A DNA stretch of 64,000 bases, taken from assembly GCA_039025855.1 (NCBI GenBank), contig JBCCNL010000005.1, forward strand, positions 62,001-126,000. The letters run 5' to 3'. Made by a program: the position numbers and the translations under genes. Below the pieces are notes generated by a model. It worked only from the letters and a program-made list of their open reading frames with translations. It did no database searches and was not told where the DNA came from. Shown here one piece after another: positions 1 to 8,461 of this stretch; the first letter of the stretch is position 1, and each line of letters starts with the position of its first letter. The DNA comes from JBCCOW01 sp039025855 (GTDB taxonomy: Bacteria > Planctomycetota > Phycisphaerae > Phycisphaerales > Phycisphaeraceae).

Positions 1-116
1 GGTCCGGCGGCTTCCGCATCGACAAGATCCACTTCTTCCTCGAAGGCGTCGAAGGCTTCCAGAGCGACGACGAACCCCTCACTCCGATCCTGCCCGGCGA
101 AGCCGCCTCGCAGTAA
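1..116 (+). CDS. C-terminal end of an unidentified protein (partial)
   Basis: An open frame enters from the left edge (first full codon at base 3) and stops at TAA 114-116, leaving 37 residues that begin SGGFRIDKIHFFLEG and end GEAASQ. No family is recognisable from this tail. It converges on the kptA end of the minus-strand operon with about 20 bases between them. No terminator hairpin is obvious in that gap. Confidence 0.5.
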   Translation, partial: SGGFRIDKIHFFLEGVEGFQSDDEPLTPILPGEAASQ

Positions 117-137
117 CCCAATACCGCAACCGATGCT

Positions 138-698
138 TCACGCGGTCCCGCAATCGGTCTGCTCCAGATACACCGGCGGGACATGGTCCGTCAGCCAGAC
201 GCGGTTGCCGGTCACGAAGAAGGCGTGTCCATCGTCGTGCATGCGTTTCGCGTCGATGACGAGCATCACCGGCTTGCCGTGACGCATGGCGACCGCGAGC
301 ATCGTGGCCTTGTCGGTCGACAGGTGCACGTGGTGTCGCTTGGCTTTGAGCAGGCCGTGCTCAAGGATCGACGCCAGGTTCCGGGTCGCCGTGCCGTGGT
401 ACAGCACGTCAGGCGGGACCGCCGGCTTGTACGCCAGATCGACGTCCACCGAGTGACCCTGCCGGGCGCGGATACGCAAGCCGTCATCGCTGAACTCGAA
501 CCGCTGCTTGTCGTTTTCGGCCACAACCCGATCGATCAGCGGACGCGTGTAGGCCTTGCCATCCCGCGCGAACGCAGCGAGCAGTTCATCGACCCCCACC
601 CAACCGTTGGCATCAAGCGCGATCCCGATCGCGTCCGGGCGGTGCCGAAGCACATAGCTCAACGACTTGCTGACCTGCTTGAGTGAGGCGGTGTTCAT
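138..698 (-). CDS. kptA: RNA 2'-phosphotransferase, Tpt1/KptA family
   Basis: KptA/Tpt1 moves an internal RNA 2'-phosphate onto NAD+, giving nicotinamide and ADP-ribose 1'',2''-cyclic phosphate. The 186-residue protein has the family hallmarks: an N-terminal winged-helix-like part with SYVLRHRPD, then the NAD-binding part with LYHGTA, HVHLS and FFVTGNRVWLT. The start ATG (696-698) overlaps the stop of the upstream Nudix gene as ATGA; longer upstream starts would intrude into that gene. It is the last gene of the minus-strand NAD operon. RtcB ligation leaves no 2'-phosphate, so the substrate here is unknown. Some Tpt1 enzymes also ADP-ribosylate RNA ends, which is an alternative role. Confidence 0.9.
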   Translation of the reverse strand: MNTASLKQVSKSLSYVLRHRPDAIGIALDANGWVGVDELLAAFARDGKAYTRPLIDRVVAENDKQRFEFSDDGLRIRARQGHSVDVDLAYKPAVPPDVLYHGTATRNLASILEHGLLKAKRHHVHLSTDKATMLAVAMRHGKPVMLVIDAKRMHDDGHAFFVTGNRVWLTDHVPPVYLEQTDCGTA

Positions 699-1234
699 CC
701 CGTGTCCCTCTGCGTATGGACCGACGCGGCGTACAGCCCGGCGAGGAGCGTGCCCGCGGTGTGGCGACCTTTTGCCGCCGCCGCTTCCAGCCATGCCGGG
801 ACCTCGTCGAGCGGCACTTCGTGCACGCGGATCGACTCCGAGCCCACCCCCCCGCCGCTGCCGGTCCGCCTCAGCCCGCGGGCCAGGAAGAACGTCATCG
901 CCTCATCCGTCAGCCCCGGCGACGTGCACACCGTCGGCAAACGGAACCACGCCTCGGCCGTGTACCCCGTCTCTTCCTCCAGTTCACGCCGCGCCGCGCT
1001 GAGCAGGCTCTCCGTGTCGTCGACATCCCCCGCCAACCCCGCGGGCAGCTCGATCACGCTCCCGTCCATCGGTGGGCGGTGCTGCTCAATCAACACCACT
1101 CGGCCGTCGTCGTGCATCGCCACCACACACACCACGCCCGTCGCCTTGGCACGCGTCGCATACTCCCAGGACCCACGCTTCGCCACACGCAGGAACCGCC
1201 CCTCGTACACGGTCTCCGGCTTCGTCGTATCCAT
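695..1234 (-). CDS. Nudix hydrolase, ADP-ribose pyrophosphatase type
   Basis: Probably cleaves ADP-ribose to AMP and ribose 5-phosphate. The Nudix box is intact: GDVDDTE, seven residues, then RELEEETGY. The upstream LPAGLAG and downstream TSPGLTDE segments are typical of NudF-like ADP-ribose pyrophosphatases. About 179 residues, usual for the family. ATG at 1232-1234 is preferred because AAGGA lies 8 bases upstream; an ATG three codons earlier is also open. It sits between the SPFH gene and kptA with ATGA overlap to kptA, fitting a role in removing ADP-ribose products. Confidence 0.87.
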   Translation of the reverse strand: MDTTKPETVYEGRFLRVAKRGSWEYATRAKATGVVCVVAMHDDGRVVLIEQHRPPMDGSVIELPAGLAGDVDDTESLLSAARRELEEETGYTAEAWFRLPTVCTSPGLTDEAMTFFLARGLRRTGSGGGVGSESIRVHEVPLDEVPAWLEAAAAKGRHTAGTLLAGLYAASVHTQRDTG

Positions 1235-1249
1235 CACGCACATCCTTTC

Positions 1250-2458
1250 TCAGTCGTGCAGGTGCAGCGCCGCCCGATCGGTCTCACCACCGTCAATGCG
1301 GATCAGCCGATCCGGGTGCTGGTACTGCGCCACCAGGTAACGCGTCAGGTCGACCTGCATGTCCTGCATCGCTTTAAGCGCAATAGCCCGCTCCGCGTTC
1401 TTCGCCTGCTCGTGCTCAAGCTCCAGCGCGTCGAGCTCCTTCTTGAACGCGACCGCCTGCTCGTGGTCTTCCGCCCGCTGCCGCAACGCCTCGCGGTGCG
1501 CCAGCTGCTTCATCCGCTGCTCGTGCTCGGTCTGATCACGCTCGATCTGCCGCTGCTGCTTCGCACGCTCCGCCTCCCGCGCCAGCTTCAGGTCTGCCAA
1601 CTCCTGGGCCTGCCGTTCGGTCTCCGCCTCCAGCTGCAAGCCGGTCCGGGCCTCGATCGCGTCGTCGTGCATCGCCTGCAGCTTCGGGTTCGCTTCATAC
1701 CCCCGGTACACCACCTTGTTGATGCGGTAGCCGATCCGCTCCGCCCGCGCGGTCAGGTTCGGGTACGCCTCCAGCGCGTTGAGCGCTTCGGTGTCCCGCT
1801 TGAACCGGCTGAACTCCCGCGTCGCCGCGAAGTCGATCACGTCCGCCGTCACCGCGTTCAAAAAGTCCGCGACCGGATCGTGCGTCTGATCCAGCATCCG
1901 CTCGATGTCCACCAGCTCGAAAAACACCATCGCCTGCACCGTCAGCAACGCGTCGTCGGCCGTCCGCACGTCCTCCACATCCACATACGTCTGGTCCGGG
2001 ATCACCCGCAGCTTCCGGAACCGGAGCGCATACGGCACCTTCCGCCGGGGCTGCTTCTTGTCCGACCCATGCCACACAAACTCGTGCAGCCACTCGTTCG
2101 GCTCCGGCATGTAATGAGCAGGCCCCCGCAGCACCCGCCGGGTCACCGCGTCGTCCTCCCCACGCCCGTACACCACCACCGCCTCGTTCGCATCCAGCAA
2201 CAGCATCGGCCTCGGCTCAACCTGCCGATGCTCCACCCGATCGAACCACACCGTCGCCGGCCCAGCCACGTGCACCGCCGACCCATCGACCCGTTCGATC
2301 GCCAGATACTCCCCCGCCTCCGCACTGACCCGCCGCATCGGCTCGACCGTCTCACGCAGCAGCCACAGCCGCTTCGGCCCGTCCACATAACGCACCGCCC
2401 CACTCACCCCCCACACCGCAACCCGCTCGCCCTGTCGGATGGTTTTTAGTCCGGTCAT
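1250..2458 (-). CDS. SPFH/Band 7 domain protein with long coiled coil
   Basis: 402 residues without an evident membrane segment. The N-terminal ~110 residues are rich in beta-strand-like GP and GEY motifs (GLKTIRQGERVAVWG, GPATVWFD). An SPFH-like core follows to about residue 245. Residues ~250-360 are a highly charged helical stretch rich in E, R, K and Q, a likely coiled coil. SPFH proteins usually form oligomeric rings or scaffolds on membranes; a soluble vault-like assembly is an alternative suggested by the N-terminal repeats. It lies inside the ADP-ribose/NAD operon, 3 bases from the PARG-like gene, so it is likely a structural partner of that pathway. Confidence 0.7.
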   Translation of the reverse strand: MTGLKTIRQGERVAVWGVSGAVRYVDGPKRLWLLRETVEPMRRVSAEAGEYLAIERVDGSAVHVAGPATVWFDRVEHRQVEPRPMLLLDANEAVVVYGRGEDDAVTRRVLRGPAHYMPEPNEWLHEFVWHGSDKKQPRRKVPYALRFRKLRVIPDQTYVDVEDVRTADDALLTVQAMVFFELVDIERMLDQTHDPVADFLNAVTADVIDFAATREFSRFKRDTEALNALEAYPNLTARAERIGYRINKVVYRGYEANPKLQAMHDDAIEARTGLQLEAETERQAQELADLKLAREAERAKQQRQIERDQTEHEQRMKQLAHREALRQRAEDHEQAVAFKKELDALELEHEQAKNAERAIALKAMQDMQVDLTRYLVAQYQHPDRLIRIDGGETDRAALHLHD

Positions 2459-2461
2459 GAT

Positions 2462-3316
2462 TCAGGCTCCTTCAATCAGTGTGTCAAAGGTTTTGGTGAA
2501 GGCTTCAATGCTTGCTCCATCGGGCCTATCGAGGACAGCGAACGCAATGTGTTCAAAACACCGGTCGTAGATCGCATCGGTCGCGAGGTACTCAGCGAAG
2601 ATGTTGGCTATGACCTGTGGGTCGTTCTGAAAGACGCCACACCCCCAAGCCCCGAAGACTACATACCGATGTCCGAAGCGAGCGGCGGCATCGAGCACGT
2701 AGCCAACCCTTCGACGCATGACGTCTTCGATCTGACCGACGCTGCGAGGCTCGTTCCTTCGGACGGCACCGGCGTTAACGGCTGGAGCCGTCAAGAACGA
2801 CACAAGCCATGGCTCGGGAAGCAGTTCGTCTGCATCGTTTCGGAAGACAGGCACACATGGGCTGTAGATCATGTGGTCGGTGTAGAGCGCAGTCTTGGTC
2901 GCGCGGTTGACCTCGTAATATTCCCAGCATGCATTTAGCGTCGGGTAGAGGCCCGAAGCCCGGGCGAGTGATTCTTCCTGAGCTTGGCTACCACCCAAGA
3001 AGCCGCCTCCAGGATTCTTTGCTGAGGCGAAGTTCAGAACCAGCACACCGCCCTGCTCAGCGTTCTCGGCAAGGCGACGGGCTGCAGCCAGGCTGGTTTC
3101 ATTGCCTACGTCGATGACAGTCCTTGCTGTGTTCTTTGCGGGCGGATGGTTGCTTGCAAGCCGAAGTTCCTCGGGCTTGAGGAGGCGGGCTTCGGCGACC
3201 GCCTCGCGTAGATCGTCCGCGATCGTCACTCGCCGGCCATTCAGTTCGTAACCGCCGCGCTCCATAATCTCCACGGTTTGCTGAGCGATCTGCTTGCGTT
3301 GAGTTCGGTTCGTCAC
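2462..3316 (-). CDS. Bacterial PARG-type poly(ADP-ribose) glycohydrolase (TIGR02452-like)
   Basis: Likely hydrolyses ADP-ribose ribosyl linkages. The signature GGG...QEE is present as NPGGGFLGGSQAQEESLARAS near residues 105-125, and VFGAWGCGVFQNDP near residue 220 is typical of the microbial PARG family. 284 residues, normal length. The start is GTG at 3314-3316, overlapping the pncA stop (GTGA). Its place between pncA and the SPFH gene supports a role in ADP-ribose turnover. Whether it acts on protein- or nucleic-acid-linked ADP-ribose cannot be told. Confidence 0.85.
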   Translation of the reverse strand: MTNRTQRKQIAQQTVEIMERGGYELNGRRVTIADDLREAVAEARLLKPEELRLASNHPPAKNTARTVIDVGNETSLAAARRLAENAEQGGVLVLNFASAKNPGGGFLGGSQAQEESLARASGLYPTLNACWEYYEVNRATKTALYTDHMIYSPCVPVFRNDADELLPEPWLVSFLTAPAVNAGAVRRNEPRSVGQIEDVMRRRVGYVLDAAARFGHRYVVFGAWGCGVFQNDPQVIANIFAEYLATDAIYDRCFEHIAFAVLDRPDGASIEAFTKTFDTLIEGA

Positions 3317-3924
3317 AGCTCAACTCCTTGATTGCGCATGTCTTCGATTGCTCGGTCGCAGTCGCCTGTGTTCAGATCGACACCCTGGCAGCCTTCGAGG
3401 ATCAGTCGGGTGTTGAAGCCTTCGCTGACCGCGTCGAGGGCGGTGAACTTGACGCAGTAGTCGGTGGCAAGGCCCATCACGTCGAGGTCAGTCACGCCGT
3501 GGCCGCGGAGGAGGTCGGCGAGGCCGGTGCTCTGCCGGGTTTCGGGCGGGCCGTTGTCGTAGAAGCCGCTGTAGCTGTCGATGTTGACATTGGTGCCCTT
3601 CCGGACGACGTCGTTGATCCGGTCCGCATCGAGCCCCTCGCAGAAACGGGCCCCGGCGGTGCCCTGCACGCAGTGGTCGGGCCACATCACCTGGTCGAGG
3701 CCCTGCCACTGGATCACGTCGCCGACGCTACGCCCTGGGTGCTGGCTGGCGAACGACTTGTGGTCGGCCGGGTGCCAGTCCTGCGTGGCAACAACGAGGG
3801 CGTACTCGGGCATCAGCCGATTCGCCACCGCGATGACCGCGTCGCCGTCTGGCACCGCGAGCGCCCCGCCAGGTGGACCAGGGGTGAAGTCGTTCTGGAT
3901 GTCGACGAGCAGCAGGGCTTTCAT
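3313..3924 (-). CDS. pncA: Nicotinamidase (isochorismatase family)
   Basis: Converts nicotinamide to nicotinate. Visible motifs: catalytic Asp in LLVDIQNDF, metal-binding DWHPADHKSFASQHPG, and the nucleophile Cys in GLATDYCVKFTALDA. 203 residues, typical. The start ATG overlaps the macro-domain stop (ATGA). With pncB in the same gene string it recycles the nicotinamide released by KptA and other NAD-consuming enzymes into nicotinate mononucleotide. Confidence 0.93.
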   Translation of the reverse strand: MKALLLVDIQNDFTPGPPGGALAVPDGDAVIAVANRLMPEYALVVATQDWHPADHKSFASQHPGRSVGDVIQWQGLDQVMWPDHCVQGTAGARFCEGLDADRINDVVRKGTNVNIDSYSGFYDNGPPETRQSTGLADLLRGHGVTDLDVMGLATDYCVKFTALDAVSEGFNTRLILEGCQGVDLNTGDCDRAIEDMRNQGVEL

Positions 3925-4433
3925 CGGGCTCGTTCCTTGGCATAGGTCACCACGCGGATGTGCAGCGGCGGCCGGTCGATGGCGAGTTGGTCGAGGATCA
4001 GGTCTTGAACACGGGCTTGGTTCATGCCGCCCGAACCGGCACCGATCAACGGCAGGGCGACGGACGCGAAGCCCAGCTTGGTGGCGAGCCGGGTCGCGTT
4101 GCGCACCGAGTCACGGATGGACCGCTCGGAGGCCTGCCACAGCAGGTTGATGCCCGCGACGTGGATAATGCCCTTGAACGCGAGCTTGCCGGGGCCCGTG
4201 AAGACCGCCTGCCCCAGCGGGATGGGTCCCAGCCTGCCGAGCTCGCGGAACGGCTCCCGGCCGGCCCTCCGCTTGATCGCACCGCTCACGCCCTGAGGGA
4301 TCAGCAGCCACCACGGGATGACGTTGCGGTTCCAGGCGTTGACGATCACCTCGACCGGCTGATCGAGGAGGTCGCCGGTGACGGTCGTGACCGGCGCGTC
4401 GGCGGGTTCGGTTTGGGCGGGTGTATGGGTCAT
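3921..4433 (-). CDS. Macro domain protein (ADP-ribose binding or hydrolysing)
   Basis: A 170-residue single macro domain: VEVIVNAWNRN near the N-terminus matches the VNAAN motif (with W replacing A), and LPLIGAGSGGM matches the phosphate-binding glycine loop near residue 130. Macro domains bind or remove ADP-ribose and can act on ADP-ribose 1''-phosphate. One base separates it from the nrtR stop and its own stop overlaps pncA. A job processing KptA-type products is likely from context but unproven. Confidence 0.85.
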   Translation of the reverse strand: MTHTPAQTEPADAPVTTVTGDLLDQPVEVIVNAWNRNVIPWWLLIPQGVSGAIKRRAGREPFRELGRLGPIPLGQAVFTGPGKLAFKGIIHVAGINLLWQASERSIRDSVRNATRLATKLGFASVALPLIGAGSGGMNQARVQDLILDQLAIDRPPLHIRVVTYAKERAR

Positions 4434-4434
4434 G

Positions 4435-5124
4435 TCACACCTCGAAGTTGAACCCCTTACGGGTGAGCCGGTCGTACTTCTTCTTGTCGAAGCGGTACAG
4501 CTTGGCGGCGCGGTGGGCGACGTCCTTCTCGATTTCGTTCAACTCGACGAGGACGTCCATGCTCAGGATCTTCTTGCGGAAGTTGCGTTTGTCGAGCTCG
4601 CGGTCCAGCACGACCTCGTAGAGGTGCTGCAGGCTCCGGAGCGGGAACTTGGCGGGGAGCAGCTCGAAGCCGATGGGCTGATAACGGAGCTTGCCGCGGA
4701 GGCGATCGAGGGCGGTCTCGAGGATGGCCTCGTGGTCGAAGGCGAGCTTGGGCGGGTCGCTGGCGGCGAACCAGGCGGCATTGCGGGCGTCGGTGCTGGC
4801 ACGGACGTCGTGGCCCTCGAGGTTGACCAGGGCGTAGTAGGCCACCGTGACGACGCGTTCGCGGGGGTCGCGGCGGGTCTCGCCAAAGGTGTAGAGCTGT
4901 TCGAGGTAGATGTCTTTGAGGCCGGTCTCTTCCTTCAGTTCCCGGCGGGCGGCGTTGTCCAGCGTCTCGTCCACCCGCACAAAGCCCCCCGGCAGGGCCC
5001 ACCGCCCGGCATACGGCTTGAGGTCCCGCTCGATCAACATGACCTTCAGGTCGTCTTCGTCGAGCGCGAAGACCACGATGTCCACGGTCAGGGCGGGTCG
5101 GGGGAATTCGTAGGTCGCGGTCAT
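4435..5124 (-). CDS. nrtR: NrtR-type Nudix/winged-helix transcriptional regulator of NAD metabolism
   Basis: An N-terminal Nudix domain (TVDIVVFALDEDDLKVMLIE, box GFVRVDETLDNAARRELKEETGL split at residues ~50-70) is followed by a C-terminal winged-helix part (residues ~150-229) ending KGFNFEV, the NrtR layout. NrtR proteins repress NAD-salvage genes and respond to ADP-ribose. The Nudix box is complete, unlike some NrtR members, so residual hydrolase activity is possible. ATG 5122-5124 (MTATYEF) is chosen because the paired operator lies directly upstream; a longer frame upstream would run through it. Confidence 0.88.
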   Translation of the reverse strand: MTATYEFPRPALTVDIVVFALDEDDLKVMLIERDLKPYAGRWALPGGFVRVDETLDNAARRELKEETGLKDIYLEQLYTFGETRRDPRERVVTVAYYALVNLEGHDVRASTDARNAAWFAASDPPKLAFDHEAILETALDRLRGKLRYQPIGFELLPAKFPLRSLQHLYEVVLDRELDKRNFRKKILSMDVLVELNEIEKDVAHRAAKLYRFDKKKYDRLTRKGFNFEV

Positions 5125-5133
5125 GGCAGCCTT

Positions 5134-5179
5134 CTTAGTGTCAAGTGCACACGTACTATAGTGTGTTGATGACACTAAG
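5134..5179. promoter_or_regulatory. Two tandem NrtR-type operators before nrtR
   Basis: Box A (5136-5155) is TAGTGT-N7-ACACgtA. Box B (5159-5177) is TAGTGT-N7-ACACTA, a perfect 6+6 inverted repeat. Their centres are about 22 bases apart, two helical turns. The outer halves also form a 10-bp inverted repeat, CTTAGTGTCA with TGACACTAAG. The site lies between the pncB stop and the nrtR start, so it should control nrtR and the seven-gene string behind it. The similarity to known NrtR boxes is from memory. Confidence 0.75.
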
Positions 5180-6676
5180 TCAAGCGCCTTCTGACGTCGC
5201 GCCCGGCTTTGGAGGTTTTCCGGCATCCTCGATCATGCGGGCTCGAAGACGGTGCAGCCTGGGTTCCAGGCCCACCGGGTAAGCCTGCGGCTTGTCGAAT
5301 CGCCGCGTATCGGGGTGCACGCGTGCCAGCTCGTCTCGTGTGCGTTGACGTATCGTGGACAGCGGCTCGTCCTCGAAGCAGACCGATCCGCCGCGCGCGA
5401 CAGGGACCAGCAAGTCGCGGGCTTCGCATTCTGGGCTGAGGGTTTGGCGGTGGCCCGGGTCGTTGAGGTCGACGATTGTGCGGGCGTCGGGGACGCCGGT
5501 GATCTCGTCGTAGATCATGTCGGCGACGTGGCCGTTGGCGTCCTCGAACCGGCGGACCTGCAAAATGCCGGGGATGCTGGTCTTGATGGGCTGTTCCGAC
5601 AGCTTGATGCGGTGGGCCCAGGGTTCGTTGGCCCGGCGGATCGCGCCGAGCTTGTAGACGCCGCCGAGGGCCGGTTGGTCATAGGCCGTCACGAGCTTGG
5701 TGCCGACACCCCACGTCGCGATCGTGGCACCCTTGTGTTTGAGGTCTTCAATGGTGTGTTCGTCGAGATCATTGGAGGCGACGATCACGGCGTCCGGGAA
5801 GCCGGCCTCGTCGAGCAGGCGTCGGGCGTTGATGCTGAGCTGGGCGAGGTCGCCCGAATCGAGACGGATGCCGACCATCTCGTGGCCGTGCTCGCGGAGG
5901 CGTTGGCCGGCCTCGATGGCGTGGCGGACGCCAGCGAGGGTATCGTAGGTGTCGACCAGAAACACGCAGTTGTTGGGCATCGCCTCGGCGTAGGCCGCGA
6001 ACGCGGCAGGCTCGTCGTCGAAGGACATGACCCAGCTATGGGCGTGCGTGCCCTTGACCGGGATGCCGTAAAGCTTGCCCGCCAGGACGTTCGACGTTGC
6101 CGCGCACCCCCCGATATAAGCGGCCCGGCTCGCGGCGAGTGACCCGTCAATGCCTTGCGCCCGCCGGAGTCCGAACTCCAGCACCGCGTCGTCCCCCGCT
6201 GCGGCGCAGACCCGCGCCGCCTTCGTCGCAACGAGTGTCTGGAAGTTCACCAGATTCAGCAGGGCTGTTTCCAGGAGCTGGCCCTGCAGGATGGGTCCAC
6301 GGACACGGATCAGCGGCTCGTTGGGAAAGACCACCGTGCCCTCGGGGACGGCGTTGACATCGCAGCTGAGCGTCAGCCCGACCAGGTACTCAAGGAACGC
6401 TTGTTCAAACAGCGGCTGGCCATCGTTGCCGGTAAGCGTGGCGAGGTAATCAAGGTCGCTGGTGTCGAAATGGAAATCGCGGAGCAGATCGACCGCGTGT
6501 GCCAATCCAGCCGCGATCGCGTACCCGCCGTTGAAGGGCGGCTTGCGGAAGAACAGGTGGAACACCGCCTCTTCCTCGGCGCGGCCGAGCTTCCAATAGC
6601 CGTAGGCCATAGTGATCTGATAAAGATCGGTCAGCAGCCCCAGCGGGGTGCGGTAGATGTCGTTGAGTCGGGTCAT
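5180..6676 (-). CDS. pncB: Nicotinate phosphoribosyltransferase
   Basis: Makes nicotinate mononucleotide from nicotinate and PRPP. 498 residues starting TPLGLLTDLYQITMAYGYW, with FGLRRAQGIDG, GTHAHSWVMSF, VGIRLDSGDLAQLS and ASNDLDE, all standard for the NAPRTase family. It heads the minus-strand string, 55 bases before nrtR, with the tandem operators in between. It may therefore have its own promoter in the 6.7-7.3 kb gap and also read through into nrtR. Confidence 0.93.
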   Translation of the reverse strand: MTRLNDIYRTPLGLLTDLYQITMAYGYWKLGRAEEEAVFHLFFRKPPFNGGYAIAAGLAHAVDLLRDFHFDTSDLDYLATLTGNDGQPLFEQAFLEYLVGLTLSCDVNAVPEGTVVFPNEPLIRVRGPILQGQLLETALLNLVNFQTLVATKAARVCAAAGDDAVLEFGLRRAQGIDGSLAASRAAYIGGCAATSNVLAGKLYGIPVKGTHAHSWVMSFDDEPAAFAAYAEAMPNNCVFLVDTYDTLAGVRHAIEAGQRLREHGHEMVGIRLDSGDLAQLSINARRLLDEAGFPDAVIVASNDLDEHTIEDLKHKGATIATWGVGTKLVTAYDQPALGGVYKLGAIRRANEPWAHRIKLSEQPIKTSIPGILQVRRFEDANGHVADMIYDEITGVPDARTIVDLNDPGHRQTLSPECEARDLLVPVARGGSVCFEDEPLSTIRQRTRDELARVHPDTRRFDKPQAYPVGLEPRLHRLRARMIEDAGKPPKPGATSEGA

Positions 6677-7351
6677 CGGGCGCTCCTTTGCTGAGCGTTA
6701 TACGTCACGGAGGAGTGAGCCAAACGGCTCCGTGTGATCTGCGGGAGACCGTTTGTGCGTGTACGCAAGGTGTGTGCGTTGCGTTGATAGGAACATACGA
6801 AGCGGTATTCCCCAGAATCTCAAAACGATTGACTTATGAAAGAGATACGAAAAAAGCTTATAAATGCGAACAAAAGCTGTTGCCAAAGACGTAGGGAGCC
6901 GATATCTTTCCACGGAACCTCACCGTAAACGAGGTAAGTGATTTCGATGAACACCAAGCAACCCAATCTGAATTATGTCGAACGCCCGCTCGGTGCGTCG
7001 CGGCTGCTTGGTGCCTGGGGCATGCCCTCACAGACCGATCAGGGGTTTGTGGCGGTCGTCACCCCCGCCTCCTTCCCCGGAAGGACCCATCAGCCATGCG
7101 ATCGACGCATCGGGCTGTTGACGGGTTCGGCCGGTATTGGGCTCGGACAGCACGGCTTTGCCGCCAGTCGACCTGGCCTAGCCAAACCTGCCTGAGCCTC
7201 CCCAAGAACCCACAACACAGCCCGCAACGAGCCGACACGATGCGTGTCCGTTCACCGATGCCGTACGTCGAGCCTTTTGCTAATGGACGGCTCCAACAGC
7301 TTAGAGATCGCATGAGAGAACAAGGAATGAAGGTAAATATTTATTATTTCG
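6677..7351. other. Divergent intergenic region between pncB and the tRNA array
   Basis: About 675 bases that must hold the pncB promoter (minus) and the array promoter (plus). The part around 6790-6950 is clearly AT-richer than its surroundings. An inverted repeat TGCGT-GT-ACGCA lies near 6754-6765. The AT-rich block at about 7334-7349, right before the first tRNA, is the best -10 candidate for the array. A possible short gene at 6947-7195 (83 codons, GAGGT upstream) encodes nothing recognisable and may be spurious. No NrtR-like TAGTGT box was seen here. Confidence 0.5.
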
Positions 7352-7423
7352 CACGATGTAGCTCAATGGCAGAGCAGGCCCGTCATATGGGAAAGGTTGC
7401 TGGTTCGAGTCCAGCCGTCGTGA
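7352..7423 (+). tRNA. tRNA-Met (CAT)
   Basis: First tRNA of the array. The acceptor pairs cacgatg with cgtcgtg, the D-arm is gctc/gagc, and the anticodon loop is gtcatat. The anticodon stem has only three clear pairs. T-loop ttcgagt, discriminator A, no encoded CCA. No initiator signature, so elongator Met or Ile2 are both possible. Confidence 0.85.
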
Positions 7424-7589
7424 TGCGTGTGTCGCCCGGTAAGGCCTAGAGGTCCGCGGCCACCGCCGGGGTGATGCACGGCAGACGTGGGTTAACGCCC
7501 ACCGCTGCCTTTGACAATCCGACACCGTGTACCGACCGGGACTCGGCGGCGTTGGCCGTCCGCGCGATCGGTACGCCCGCTGCACCTCC

Positions 7590-7662
7590 CGCCGCGTAGC
7601 TCAGAGGCCAGAGCGCCTGTCTTACAAACAGGTGGTCGCTGGTTCGAATCCAGCCGCGGTGA
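7590..7662 (+). tRNA. tRNA-Val (TAC)
   Basis: Full cloverleaf with anticodon stem cctgt/acagg and loop cttacaa. T-arm gctgg/ccagc, discriminator A, no CCA encoded. Confidence 0.92.
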
Positions 7663-7718
7663 TGCGCCCGGGCTGTTCGAGTCATCCGTGATGGGGTGGC
7701 GATCGAGGCCATGGGGAG

Positions 7719-7790
7719 CGCTGGTTCGCTTAGCCGGTAAAGCGCCCGCCTGAAAAGCGGGAGCCCCAGGTTCGACTCCTGGACCAGCGG
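7719..7790 (+). tRNA. tRNA-Phe (GAA)
   Basis: Acceptor cgctggt/accagcg is perfect; anticodon stem cccgc/gcggg with loop ctgaaaa; T-loop ttcgact; discriminator G; no CCA. Confidence 0.92.
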
Positions 7791-7936
7791 TTATGTCTCG
7801 GTGATGTTTAACACCGCCGGTGCGGCACAAGCGTTTTGTGCCAAGGTTCATTGACAAGTTAAGAGCAGATTGATGAAGCAACTTCAGCCCCCCCGGCGCA
7901 ATCGGGCGTCGGGGGGTGACGGCTGGAGGTTGTAGG

Positions 7937-8008
7937 CAACCCGTAGCTCAGGGGCAGAGCGGCCGGCTGATAACCGGCAGGGCGGAGGTTCAAATCCTCC
8001 CGGGTTGA
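7937..8008 (+). tRNA. tRNA-Ile (GAT)
   Basis: Acceptor caacccg/cgggttg; anticodon stem gccgg/ccggc with loop ctgataa; T-arm ggagg/cctcc; discriminator A; no CCA. Confidence 0.94.
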
Positions 8009-8099
8009 TGGTTTGCGATACGACACGGGCCGGGCATAGACGCCGGGGGCCATGAGGCCACATGCCCCGGTGGAGCGAGGGCTCTGCCGGCCCGAGATC

Positions 8100-8173
8100 G
8101 GTGCCGTAGCTCAGTTGGCCAGAGCGCTTCCCTGTCACGGAAGAGGTCGCGGGTTCGAGGCCCGTCGGTGCCG
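8100..8173 (+). tRNA. tRNA-Asp (GTC)
   Basis: Acceptor ggtgccg/cggtgcc; anticodon stem cttcc/ggaag with loop ctgtcac; discriminator G as expected for Asp; no CCA. Confidence 0.93.
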
Positions 8174-8194
8174 TTTGGGGTCGAGGGGAGGTCT

Positions 8195-8267
<73 letters not shown>

Positions 8268-8279
8268 TTTGGTTTGAGA

Positions 8280-8352
8280 CGCCCCGTAGCTCAATCGGAA
8301 GAGCACCGGACTACGAATCCGGAGGCTGCAGGTTCGATCCCTGCCGGGGTGA
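8280..8352 (+). tRNA. tRNA-Arg (ACG)
   Basis: Acceptor cgccccg/cggggtg with one G:T; anticodon stem ccgga/tccgg with loop ctacgaa; T-arm gcagg/cctgc; discriminator A; no CCA. Confidence 0.93.
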
Positions 8353-8377
8353 TTGGGGTGGTGCGGGGTGAAGTGTC

Positions 8378-8449
8378 CGCCTCGTAGCTCAAAGGAAGAG
8401 CACCGGCCTCCGAAGCCGGGGGCTGCAAGTTCGAGTCTTGCCGAGGCGA
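8378..8449 (+). tRNA. tRNA-Arg (CCG)
   Basis: Acceptor cgcctcg/cgaggcg; anticodon stem ccggc/gccgg with loop ctccgaa; T-arm gcaag/cttgc; discriminator A; no CCA. Confidence 0.92.
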
Positions 8450-8461
8450 TTGGAATACGTG

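Noticed and set aside
683..2449. A 588-codon plus-strand open frame opposite the Nudix and SPFH genes
   Set aside because: It is an arginine-, histidine- and proline-rich antisense shadow without domains or ribosome site; the minus-strand frames carry clear families.
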